A stretch of 7,199 nt of DNA, taken from Elstera litoralis. Its GTDB lineage: Bacteria; Pseudomonadota; Alphaproteobacteria; Elsterales; Elsteraceae. Location: positions 1 to 7,199 of the forward strand of contig NZ_LAJY01000180.1 of NCBI RefSeq assembly GCF_000963705.1, in the 5' to 3' direction. Below, in pieces: positions 1-6,970 of the stretch. Positions within the stretch are counted from its first letter, which is position 1; the number at the start of each line of letters is the position of its first letter. The notes beneath the pieces were generated by a model that was not told where the DNA came from, searched no databases, and was given only the letters and a program-made list of their open reading frames with translations. The position numbers and the translations under genes were made by a program.

Positions 1-85
1 TTTTTAAACCACCCGATAGGCCTCATGCGCAACCCGCCGAGGCGTGTCCCTAGACAAGCGCCAACCTTAAGCCTCAGAATGATCC

Positions 86-1294
86 ATGCGGATTTTGCTG
101 CACGATTTCGGCTGTTATGCCTTCATCATCCCGCTGGCACGGTGGCTTGCCGATCAGGGGCACCAGGTGTTGCATCTGAGCGCTAAAGAACTGGTCGGGC
201 CACGGGGAACCCCCGTTCACCAAGAAGGCGACCCGCCTGGCCTAGCCTTCGATACGGTTCGTCTCGGGCATCCTTTCACGCGCTACGCTCTGCCCCGCCG
301 CATGCTGGACGAATACCGCTACGGCCGGGGGTTGGCTCGCAAGAGTCTGGAATTTCGGCCCGATCTCATTCTCTCGGCCAATACCCCCCCTCTCGCCCAG
401 GCGGTTGCCTTCCAAAACGCCCGCCGCCGCAGAATTCCCTGTGTTGCGTGGGTGCAGGATATCTTCAGCCTTGGGGCCGCGCCGATGGTCGAAAGGCTGC
501 CAAAGCCCATCGCCGCGCTTGCCCTGGCCGCTCTGCGCCGGTTGGAATTCGGCACCTTATCTCAGTCAGCGGGTCTGATCGTCATTGCCCCCTCCTTCCT
601 AGCGAGTTTGCAGGCCCACGGAGTTCGGCAGCCGATGACGCTCGTTCAGGAGAATTGGGCCGCGCCCACTCAAGCTACCCTCGAACGCCAAAAATCTTGG
701 GCGGACACGCAGGGAATTGGCGGCAGTAAGATCATCCTCGCGGCAGGCACCTTGGGGCGGAAACACGACCCGGCGCTTTTGGCCCGACTTGCGAGCGACC
801 TGACGAAAGACCCTGAGGTGCGCCTCATTATCGTCAGCGAAGGCCCTGGACGGGACCATCTCGAAACGCTGAAAACCGCTCGGGCGCTGCCGAATTTGAT
901 TTTGCTCGATTATCAGCCTGCCGCACAGGTTCCGGCCATGCTGGCCAGCGCCGATATCGGCATCGTTCAACTCAATGCCGTCGCCAACGGTATGTCCATC
1001 CCCTCGAAGGTCTATAGTTATGCGGCGGCGGGCTTGCCGATTTTGGCGGCGATTCCCCAGACAAACCATGCCGCTTGGCTTATTCGCCACTATGGTCTTG
1101 GCCTTGTGGTTGAACCCGACGATCATCCGGGGTTTATAGCGGCGGCGCGACGACTGCTAGAGGATGCGTCGCTCCGGCAGGCGTGCGGGGCGGCGGGGTT
1201 GGCCTTCACTGGGCAGCACGGCAATATTGCCGCTATCGGTGGCCGTATCATGGCGTTCCTGGAAGAGGTCCGGGGCCTTACACCTCAAGACTGA
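86..1294 (+). CDS. WcaI-like GT4 family glycosyltransferase
   Basis: This 402-residue protein is a probable cytoplasmic, membrane-associated glycosyltransferase that transfers a nucleotide-activated sugar to a lipid-linked polysaccharide repeat unit. It has the two-domain GT-B look of WcaI-like GT4 enzymes: an N-terminal acceptor half opening MRILLHDFGCYAF, with a DLILSANTPPLAQ segment (residues 93-105), a linker with VQENWA (187-192), then a donor-binding half with AAGTLGRKHDP (219-229), SEGPGRDHLE (251-260) and IPSKVYSYAAAGLPILA (305-321). The last is the family's nucleotide-sugar-binding region. Length is normal and the frame is intact. The ATG at 86 is the first possible start, because an in-frame TGA lies at 80-82. 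No clear Shine-Dalgarno precedes it. The nucleotidyltransferase gene starts 19 bp downstream, so co-transcription is likely. Donor and acceptor sugars cannot be read from sequence. The family call is firm; the WcaI-like assignment is less so. Confidence 0.9.
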   Translation: MRILLHDFGCYAFIIPLARWLADQGHQVLHLSAKELVGPRGTPVHQEGDPPGLAFDTVRLGHPFTRYALPRRMLDEYRYGRGLARKSLEFRPDLILSANTPPLAQAVAFQNARRRRIPCVAWVQDIFSLGAAPMVERLPKPIAALALAALRRLEFGTLSQSAGLIVIAPSFLASLQAHGVRQPMTLVQENWAAPTQATLERQKSWADTQGIGGSKIILAAGTLGRKHDPALLARLASDLTKDPEVRLIIVSEGPGRDHLETLKTARALPNLILLDYQPAAQVPAMLASADIGIVQLNAVANGMSIPSKVYSYAAAGLPILAAIPQTNHAAWLIRHYGLGLVVEPDDHPGFIAAARRLLEDASLRQACGAAGLAFTGQHGNIAAIGGRIMAFLEEVRGLTPQD

Positions 1295-1304
1295 TGATCG
1301 GGTC

Positions 1305-1308
1305 GGAG
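1305..1308 (+). promoter_or_regulatory. Ribosome binding site deciding the nucleotidyltransferase start
   Basis: GGAG lies five bases before the ATG at 1314. The same frame stays open upstream to an ATG at 1164, but that would overlap the glycosyltransferase gene by about 130 bp and add a 50-residue Arg/Ser-rich stretch that looks like out-of-frame translation. The GGAG therefore supports 1314 as the start. Confidence 0.7.
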
Positions 1309-1313
1309 TAAGA

Positions 1314-2183
1314 ATGCTGTCACCAAAGTCCCTCATTCCCTTGCTGCCCATCGGTCCCGAAGCCGATTTGCTGCGTAGAGCGGCGCTCTGGCCCAGCGGA
1401 AAAATAGAGATTACCGCCGACCAGATCGACACTCTCGATCGGCGCTTGCTGCTGGAGCTTGCCCATGAACACCGGCTTCTGCCCCCCCTCTTCGGGGCCA
1501 TTGAGGCATCGGGCTTAGCGGCGCTTTGGCCGGAACTCCGGGCCGCCCAACAGCGGGAGAGCATGCGGGCTCTGCATCAAGCCGCTGTAACCCTGCGCCT
1601 CCTAGACCGCTTCGAGCAAGCCGGCTGCCGCGCCCTGGTCTTGAAGGGGCAGGCGCTAAGCGCGCAGCTTTATGGCCGAGCCGATGTGCGGATGTCGTCG
1701 GATATCGATTTTCTGATCGATCCGGCGATGATGTCCAGAGCCCATGAGATTATCGTTGAAAGCGGATTTAAGCCTTTTTTCCCGGTTTCCGTTGAAAATC
1801 TTTCCTTTGTGAATAAAGATCAGGCGTATTTCTCCGGAAAAATTATGATAGAACTTCATTGGCGTTTATTCGATAATCAGGCATTTTTACCTTGGTCTTT
1901 CGAATACTTATGGTCAAATCGATCTTTCGTGAGCTTGATGGAAAGTAAGAAAGTTCCTACACTCCCTCGGGATCAGCATATTTTTTATCATACTTTGCAT
2001 GGTTTGCGTCATGGATGGCAACGTTTAAGGTGGCTGGTCGATTTAACCATTCCATTTCAAAATGAAAATGATATGAAAAACCTATTTTCACTTGCTAAAG
2101 AGTATAATTTTGTCCCGGCATTCCTTCATACGAGCATACTATTGCAAGAATTTTTTCCAAATATCCCCCGGAATAAAAATTAA
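1314..2183 (+). CDS. NTP_transf_5 (PF14907) nucleotidyltransferase family protein, truncated by a frameshift
   Basis: This frame encodes 289 residues with the hallmarks of the uncharacterised nucleotidyltransferase family PF14907: LVLKGQAL (108-115), an SDIDFLID nucleotidyltransferase motif (129-136) whose two aspartates would bind metal, IELHWRLF (179-186), and HGLRHGWQRLRWLVDL (229-244). Members are common in polysaccharide loci, but substrate and role are unknown. The frame ends early at TAA 2181-2183, just after a run of five A (2175-2179). The next frame continues at once with plausible family sequence to 2575, so the full gene would encode about 420 residues once one base is restored. 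Base composition falls sharply after about 1740: GC counted by eye is about 41/60 at 1501-1560 and 15/60 at 2041-2100. The gene lies 19 bp after the glycosyltransferase and has a good ribosome binding site. The family call is strong; whether the break is real is uncertain. Confidence 0.82.
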   Translation: MLSPKSLIPLLPIGPEADLLRRAALWPSGKIEITADQIDTLDRRLLLELAHEHRLLPPLFGAIEASGLAALWPELRAAQQRESMRALHQAAVTLRLLDRFEQAGCRALVLKGQALSAQLYGRADVRMSSDIDFLIDPAMMSRAHEIIVESGFKPFFPVSVENLSFVNKDQAYFSGKIMIELHWRLFDNQAFLPWSFEYLWSNRSFVSLMESKKVPTLPRDQHIFYHTLHGLRHGWQRLRWLVDLTIPFQNENDMKNLFSLAKEYNFVPAFLHTSILLQEFFPNIPRNKN

Positions 2184-2575
2184 ACGCCAGCATAAAACAT
2201 TATAAATCCGCAAAACGCATCCATTTACAGGTAGAAAAATTAATAAAAAGTCGCAATTCCAAGAATTATAATAAATTTTATTCATGGATGCAAAAAAGAT
2301 TATCGGAAACATATATTGACATAATTCTATCCCCAAACAATGAATCGGTAATTTTTGAATTAAAGAAATTATTGATTAGTCGAGAAGATCTTATCGATGT
2401 AAGTTTACCGAGGAAATTTTTATGGATTCATATTTTGATACGCCCCATCCTTTTAATGAGAAGGGTTTTATCCGATATCGGAACCGCAACTCCAATTGAG
2501 TCAGCAGAAGGCACGGTTAACGCAAATCGCAGGGCATGGGCAAGCCTGTTGCAAACCATAGATATTTTTGTGTAA
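2177..2575 (+). pseudogene. Displaced 3' part of the nucleotidyltransferase gene
   Basis: Read from AAA at 2177 in the frame one base back from the upstream gene, the DNA is open to TAA 2573-2575. It begins KLNASIKHYKSAKRIHLQVE and later holds LPRKFLWIHILIRPILLMRR, a hydrophobic and arginine ending typical of PF14907 C-termini. An in-frame TAA at 2174-2176 blocks this frame further upstream. The simplest reading is that it continues the preceding protein after loss of one A from the run at 2175-2179. An ATG at 2288 could start a 95-residue product, but no ribosome binding site is evident and the family resemblance begins before it. The stretch is very AT-rich (about 13 GC in 60 bases at 2221-2280) until about 2450. 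The last 34 residues or so, after RRVL, do not look conserved, so the ancestral stop may have been earlier. Not an independent gene in my reading. Confidence 0.65.
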
Positions 2576-2610
2576 TCCGACGTATAGACCTACCAAATGG
2601 TGCCTTGAAC

Positions 2611-2615
2611 GGAGG
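2611..2615 (+). promoter_or_regulatory. Strong ribosome binding site of the ligase/polymerase gene
   Basis: A perfect GGAGG sits five bases before the ATG at 2621 and fixes that start. It lies in the 45-bp gap after the nucleotidyltransferase stop, at the point where composition returns to GC-rich. Confidence 0.75.
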
Positions 2616-2620
2616 TAGAA

Positions 2621-4066
2621 ATGTCCGACCGGCTGTTCCAGGCCTTGTTGATCCTGCTATGTCTCGCCCCGCTGCCCTTTGGCAGCCATCGCCCCTGGGC
2701 GTGGAGCCTGCTTAGCCTGTTGACCGGCCTGCTTCTCTGCGCTTGGGGATACGGGGTTTTGCAGAACCGGGTGCGCCTTGCCGTTCCGCTGAGGACCGTG
2801 GCTCCCGTGCTGATCCTGAGCGGGGCTGTGCTGATATGGGCTACCGTGCAAGCCTTGGTGCCGTTCTCGCGGCCCTTTGCCCACCCACTCTGGGCCGAAG
2901 CCGCCGCCGCCCTAGGGCAAAAGCCGCAGCCCGCTGTCATCTCACTCGATCCCGCCGCCACCTGGGGGGCTATTCAGCGCTGCCTAACCTATGGCGGCAT
3001 CTTCTGGCTGGCCCTCCAGTTGGGGCGCGACCGGGAGCGCGCGTATTTGGGGCTTCACTGGCTCGCGCGGGCAGCGGTCCTCTACGCCGTGTACGGGTTA
3101 GTTCTGTTTTTCGCGGGGGTGGAGGCCATCCTTTGGTTTCCGAAATGGGCCTATTTTGGCGATCTAACCGCCACTTTCGTCAACCGCAATGCTTTTGCCA
3201 CTTACGCGGGCTTGGGGTTACTCCTCTGTCTCGCACTCGCCATTCACGCCCTTTACCGCGCCACCAGCGGCGGGCGGTCGTCTTCGGATGATCGGCGTCT
3301 CGGCCTGCGCGACCGGGTTTCCATCCTCATCACTGAAGCCGGAACCGCCGGCGTTGGGATTATTCTCCTCGGCACCGCGATTTTGCTGAGCCACTCGCGC
3401 GGCGGTTTCATGGCGACCGCGATCAGCATGATCCTTCTCATTCTCGCCGGGGCCGCTGCCGGGCTCATTGCCCGCCGGTGGGCGGCACTTCTGCTGACCG
3501 GCATGCTAACGCTCGGCACAATCCTCGTGATCGTCAGCGGTGAAACCACCCTAGAGCGGATCGCCGAAAGCAATGAATTGGAAGGCGAGCGGGGCTTTCT
3601 GTTCAGTCTGACGGGCGATGCCATCCTGGATGCCCCCTGGACGGGCCACGGGTTCGGTGCCTATCTCGCCAGCTTTAAGCCCTATCGCTCCGCCGATTTA
3701 TCGCGCGAGGTGCTGTTCGATTACGCCCATTCGATGCCGTTGGAGCAGGCTATGGACTTGGGCATCCCGGCGGCCTTGCTCTGGTTGACCGCACTGCTGC
3801 TAATCCTCGGGCGCTGCGCCATCGGGTTGATCCAGCGGCGGCGCAGCCAAATTCATCCGGCCCTGGCGATTGCAAGCGCGGGCCTTCTGATAACCCATAA
3901 TCTCTTCGATTTTAGCCTCGCGAACCCGGCGATTACAGCGCTTGCCGCCTATCTAACCGGAGTTGGGCTAGCGCAATCTTGGCCGAGTGGCGAGTTGGTA
4001 ACCCCGGTTACGGGGTCCGATCCAACTGATTTATCCGCCGGAACTGTTGCTCGTCCGCTGGAGTAA
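2621..4066 (+). CDS. O-antigen ligase / polysaccharide polymerase family membrane protein (Wzy_C, PF04932)
   Basis: This 481-residue inner-membrane protein has many hydrophobic segments (for example about 6-20, 28-45, 61-80, 122-133, 148-168, 193-211, 240-257, 265-284, 287-306, 382-404, 415-432 and 434-450). It carries typical Wzy_C-domain signatures: FVNRNAFATYAGL (186-198), LLSHSRGGFMA (255-265) and GHGFGAYLASFKPYRSADL (342-360), followed by a periplasmic DYAHSMPLEQAMDLGI stretch (367-382) with a conserved-looking histidine. The family joins undecaprenyl-linked glycans, either polymerising repeat units (Wzy) or ligating chains to an acceptor (WaaL). Sequence alone does not separate the two. 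Beside a Wzc-like co-polymerase, a polymerase or exopolysaccharide role is more likely (inference). The frame is intact, unlike its neighbours on both sides. The polar tail (about 452-481) overlaps the end of the opposing gene by 59 bp. Confidence 0.9.
   Translation: MSDRLFQALLILLCLAPLPFGSHRPWAWSLLSLLTGLLLCAWGYGVLQNRVRLAVPLRTVAPVLILSGAVLIWATVQALVPFSRPFAHPLWAEAAAALGQKPQPAVISLDPAATWGAIQRCLTYGGIFWLALQLGRDRERAYLGLHWLARAAVLYAVYGLVLFFAGVEAILWFPKWAYFGDLTATFVNRNAFATYAGLGLLLCLALAIHALYRATSGGRSSSDDRRLGLRDRVSILITEAGTAGVGIILLGTAILLSHSRGGFMATAISMILLILAGAAAGLIARRWAALLLTGMLTLGTILVIVSGETTLERIAESNELEGERGFLFSLTGDAILDAPWTGHGFGAYLASFKPYRSADLSREVLFDYAHSMPLEQAMDLGIPAALLWLTALLLILGRCAIGLIQRRRSQIHPALAIASAGLLITHNLFDFSLANPAITALAAYLTGVGLAQSWPSGELVTPVTGSDPTDLSAGTVARPLE
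3993..4027. repeat. Two-part inverted repeat (hairpin) in the convergent gene overlap
   Basis: AGTTGG (3993-3998) pairs perfectly with CCAACT (4022-4027). Inside, ACCCCG (4001-4006) pairs with CGGGGT (4011-4016) across a GTTA loop, leaving an internal loop of 2 and 5 bases. It sits at the end of both converging genes; the - strand TAA is at 4010-4008, in the loop. No T-run follows on either strand, so it is not a standard intrinsic terminator. It could still slow polymerase or protect 3' ends (inference). Confidence 0.45.
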
Positions 4067-4422
4067 CCGCCGCCAGCGCCTCCGTAATCACCGGGATATA
4101 GGCCTGCACGGTCAAAAGCGGGGGAATTTCCTTCGGAGACAGAACCCAAACCAAGCGGACCTGCCGCTGCACCAACTGCCGCGTATCGGCGTCGAGAACC
4201 GGGTAAAGATCGAGCCCCAGGCGCAGACGCGGCAGCATGGCCCCCGGTATGACCTGCCCGGCCAAGAGAGCAACCCGCAGCGCCTGCCCGGCTTCGATGC
4301 GCTTGCCTTCCTTCAGGCGCAAGCGCGCAAGCCGCACCCAACCGTCAGGGTCCCCGGCGGCGGCACCAAGGGCCGCTTCGAGTACGGTGACTGCCGACGG
4401 ATCACCCGCGCGCAGGCGTATC

Positions 4423-4448
4423 AGGCTTCGAGACTGCCGCCGCGATCG
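4423..4448 (-). other. Frameshift site 2 in the helical-repeat gene
   Basis: The frame encoding GPFIVPWATSDRGGSLEA stops at TGA 4423-4421. The frame of LIRLRAGDPSAV is open only from below the TAG at 4451-4449. The switch therefore falls within about 4448-4423 and needs one added base. No long homopolymer is here; the DNA is a GCG/GGC-rich stretch. Confidence 0.6.
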
Positions 4449-4544
4449 CTAGTCGCCCAGGGAACGATAAACGGCCCCATCCGTCCCGATGCTGCCAGCG
4501 AGTCGGCGATTTCAAGCAACAGAGCCGGGGTTTCATCGGCAGCG

Positions 4545-4550
4545 CCCCCC
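4545..4550 (-). other. Frameshift site 1 in the helical-repeat gene (G6 run)
   Basis: A run of six C on the + strand (six G in the coding sense) separates the anchor-bearing segment, ending GLEALKRG, from the next segment AADETPALLLEIADSL. Restoring one G gives KRGGAADETP and joins the two smoothly. Confidence 0.65.
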
Positions 4551-4681
4551 GTTTCAGCGCTTCAAGCCCGATGCGCGCGGGCTCGGCCTGCCAGACGGCC
4601 CATAGCCGGGCCGCCCCGGTTAGGCACAGCAGCCCGCCGAAGGTTAGCGCCAGAAGCGCCGCGCCGCGCCGAGCGGCACCG

Positions 4682-6952
4682 TCATTCTTGGTAGTAGCCG
4701 CCATAGCGTCCGTAATATTGAGTGTAATCGCTATAGCCGTAGCGCGCATGACGCCGCGTATCGACCCGCGACAGGACGATCCCCGCTAGCTTCGCCCGCG
4801 CATCGCGCAGCAGCCGCACGCCGGTCCGCACGGCCTCCCGCGGGGTTGAATTCCAGCGGACGAGATAGAGCACCCGGTCGGCGACCCCCGCCAACATGCG
4901 GGTGTCGGCGACGGCAAGAACCGGCGGCGTATCGAGAATGATGCGGTCGTACCGGGCGCGCAGCATCTCCATAACGCGTTCCAGCGCTTCCGAGGTTAAA
5001 TCCAGCACCGGCTCGTCGGCTTTGCGTTTTTCGCCGCCAAGACGCCCAGCCGGCAGAAAATCAATCTCCCCAACCGCATCGCGGACAATCAATTCTTCCA
5101 GCGTGCCGGTACCGTTGAGCAGTTGCAGAAAACCGCGCGTCGCATCAACATTCACCGCCTTGTGCAAGCGGGGGCGGTGTAGATCGCCGTCAATCAGCAG
5201 AACGCGCCCATCCGTCCGCTTGAACTGGCGGGCAAGGCTAAGAGCAACAAAGCTTTTCCCTTCCTCTGGCACCGACGATGTCACCATGATGACCTTGTCC
5301 TCCGGTGCGCCGGATAGGGTCAAGGCGGTGCGCAGAGTGCGGAAAGAGTCGGCGAGGCCCGAGCGCGGCCGTTTCAGAACTTGGCTTTCAGCGGTGCCGC
5401 CCCGACGCCGGGCGACGGGAACCGACGCGAAGACCGGCAGGCCGGTAATATCTTCCGCCTCATGGGTGGAGCGCACGGCATTGTCGAGATGATCCAGCAG
5501 GAAGACCAGCACGACCCCGGCGCCAAACCCGAGCAGCAGCACCGCCATGACAATAAGCGTGGAGCGCGGCGAGGATGGAGCGGTTGGAATTTCTGCCGGT
5601 GACAAAATCCGAGCATTGGCGCGCTGGATTCGATCCTGCTCGGCATCGCGTTTGAAGCGGGCCAGGAAGGATTGATAGAGCTCGCGGCTGGTTTCCGCAT
5701 CGCGTTCCAATTCGCGCAGGCGGATTTCCGCCTCGCCCGCCGAATCATTGGTGCGGCGCAGGGAAGCCAGCTCCCGCTCCAACGTCCGTGCCCCGGCCGA
5801 CGCTACCTCCACCTCATTCGCGACGGAGGCACCAACCTTTTCGACTTCCAACGCGATCTTGGCCCGCAACTCATTGAGATCAGCCCGCAACGCAATCAAA
5901 CGCGGGTGACGCTCGCCGAACGTCTTGGCCCCATCAGACATTTCCCGCAGCAGGGTTACTTCCTGCTCGCGCAGGCGCTGAATGAGCTGCGATTGCAACA
6001 CATCCAAAGATGTATCGACCGTCCCACGCTGGCGGACCAGCGCGCGCACCTGATCGAGCCGCGCTTGCTTCTGCGCCAAATCGGCGCGCGCGATAACCAA
6101 GCGGGAATTGATCTCACTCAACTGCTGTTCGTTAACCGTGCCACTCCGGTCGGAATTGCGACGGAGATTATTTATCATCCGATACTGCTCGGCTGCCGCC
6201 TCGGCGGCGGCAACATCGCGCCGCAATCCTTCGAGCCGTTCGGATAACCAGCCGGTAACGCGGCGGGTTTCCTGAAACCCAGCTCCAATCGATCGAGAAT
6301 ATAGAACTCAACGATCATATTGGCGACGCGGGCGGCCTTTTCCCGGCTGTCCGACGTTGCCGACACGGTAATCACATAAGTCCGGCGAGACGCCCGCACA
6401 TCGACAAGACCGAGAAAGCGCCGAACGATCCGGGATTTTTCGATCCGCTCCCGCGCGTCCGGCGATAGCTCCGGCACTGTCGCCACAGGGCGCGCGGGGC
6501 GCCATTCTTCCGGCAACCACTCCAACGCCCAAAGATCGGCCATGAACATCCCGAAAGCCGAAGGCTTCCGCAGCCTCGGGTTATATTCCGGGTCATTCTG
6601 AAGGCCGAGCTTCTCGATCACCCGCCACGCCAAGGGCGTCGACGTCAGCACTTCCGACTCGGTCATAATCGCAACTTCGCTGAGCCGCGGACGATAAGGG
6701 TTATTGCGATCCAGCAGCGTATCGCCGGTATCGCTTCCCTCGATCAGAACTTCGGCGGACGCGGTATAGAGCGGCGTTATCTGCTGAAGGTAGAGAAGCG
6801 TCGGCACCAGAAGCAGCAGAACGATGGCGAGAACCAAGTATTTTCCGCGCCATAAAACGCCCCGCACCCACCGAAAAAACGTCCCGCCCCTGAAGCATAA
6901 GAGACGCGGGCGCGGACGGTACGGGAGGCAACGACTGAGCCGAATTTGACAC
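4682..6952 (-). CDS. wzc: Wzc-like polysaccharide co-polymerase / BY-kinase (Wzz domain plus tyrosine autokinase), two compensating frameshifts
   Basis: Once repaired this is a 756-residue inner-membrane protein, the usual length for the family. It sets chain length and drives export of the polysaccharide, with cycles of tyrosine autophosphorylation. Domains in order: short Pro/Ser-rich N-terminus (MSNSAQSLPPVPSAP); WVRGVLW then membrane helix 1 (about 37-54); Wzz motif ITPLYTASAEVLIEG; long periplasmic helical, coiled-coil region (about 235-435); SPAEIPTAPSSPR before membrane helix 2 (about 464-486); and a cytoplasmic kinase with Walker A SSVPEEGKS (about 559-567), Walker A' VLLIDGDLHRPRL (about 584-596), Walker B IILDTPPVLAVADT (about 671-684) and eight tyrosines in the last 19 residues. 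Two breaks cancel each other: an extra T at 6874-6879 and a missing base at 6275-6280. The intact kinase frame runs from about 6274 to 4682. The GTG start has GGGGA seven bases upstream and lies 18 bp after the beta-barrel gene. The symbol is by family resemblance. Confidence 0.85.
6274..6280 (-). other. Frameshift site in the wzc-like gene, before the coiled-coil region
   Basis: Upstream coding gives IVEFYILDRLELGF, then goes off as RKPAALPAGYPNG. The next frame gives QETRRVTGWLSERLEGLRRD, the expected helical continuation. One missing base in GGGTTT (6280-6275 on this strand) explains it. Confidence 0.75.
6874..6879 (-). other. Frameshift site near the N-terminus of the wzc-like gene (T6 run)
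   Basis: From the GTG at 6952 the frame reads SLMLQGRDVF and then runs into SVGAGRFMARK. Removing one T from the run of six gives DVFRWVRGVLWRGKY, the normal pre-membrane sequence of Wzz proteins. The shift is opposite in sign to the one at 6274-6280, so the final frame is restored. Confidence 0.75.
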
Positions 6953-6957
6953 GAAGA

Positions 6958-6962
6958 CTTCC
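6958..6962 (-). promoter_or_regulatory. Ribosome binding site supporting the GTG start of the wzc-like gene
   Basis: On the - strand the 18 bp between the beta-barrel stop and the GTG read as purine-rich AAGGGGAAG, followed by TCTTC. GGGGA is seven bases before the GTG. This supports a GTG start at 6952. The longer reading from 7065 runs through the end of the beta-barrel gene and has no Wzz-like sequence. Confidence 0.5.
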
Positions 6963-6970
6963 CCTTAACC

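Larger units (their letters stand above)
4008..4704 (-). pseudogene. Membrane-anchored helical-repeat protein of unknown function, downstream of the wzc-like gene; two frameshifts
   Basis: With two single-base repairs this region encodes about 232 residues. Segment 1 starts at ATG 4704 (MAATTKNDGAARRG) and has one N-terminal membrane anchor, GAALLALTFGGLLCLTGAA (residues 14-32), then EPARIGLEALKRG. The frame breaks in a run of six G (4550-4545 on this strand). Segment 2 gives AADETPALLLEIADSLAASG and GPFIVPWATSDRGGSLEA, then meets TGA at 4423-4421. Segment 3 gives LIRLRAGDPSAVTVLEAALG, DPDGWVRLARLRLKEGKRIE and AGQALRVALLAGQVIPGAML, ending at TAA 4010-4008. The GDP-x-A-x-x-LE-A-AL and WVRLARL patterns look like TPR-type helical repeats. 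I do not recognise a named family. The start overlaps the wzc-like stop by 23 bp, suggesting translational coupling and a role in the same export apparatus (inference). Read in place, the three segments make one coherent protein, so I treat it as one broken gene. Confidence 0.6.

Noticed and set aside
1..85. Possible end of an upstream gene (a frame closing at TAG 51-53)
   Set aside because: Only about 17 codons are visible and nothing in them is recognisable.
599..1126. 175-residue open frame antisense to the glycosyltransferase gene
   Set aside because: Arg-rich, motif-free translation opposite a strongly supported GT4 domain.
1164..1313. Longer N-terminus for the nucleotidyltransferase from ATG 1164
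   Set aside because: It overlaps the glycosyltransferase gene deeply, has low-complexity Arg/Ser content and no family resemblance; GGAG before 1314 favours the shorter form.
2172..2183. Programmed -1 frameshifting in the nucleotidyltransferase gene
   Set aside because: The zero-frame codons AAT AAA AAT TAA lack an X XXY YYZ slippery heptamer, and the A run is only five long. I saw no obvious pseudoknot. A simple one-base loss explains it as well.
2316..2321. TTGACA as a -35 promoter box
   Set aside because: The sequence 17 bases later (AATGAA at 2339-2344) is a poor -10, and the site lies in AT-rich coding remnant where such matches are expected by chance.
2590..2618. CTACC/GGTAG pairing that could hide the GGAGG ribosome binding site of the ligase gene
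   Set aside because: Only five base pairs with a 19-base loop; too weak to call a regulatory switch without conservation.
4047..4694. Long open frame on the + strand opposite the helical-repeat gene
   Set aside because: Its protein is rich in Arg/Ala/Pro with no domain features, and the opposite strand gives coherent repeats in segments. It is a by-product of GC-rich antisense DNA.
4896..6247. Open frames on the + strand (4896-5492 and 5672-6247) opposite the wzc-like gene
   Set aside because: They mirror codons of the well-supported kinase and coiled-coil coding, and have no recognisable motifs or ribosome binding sites.
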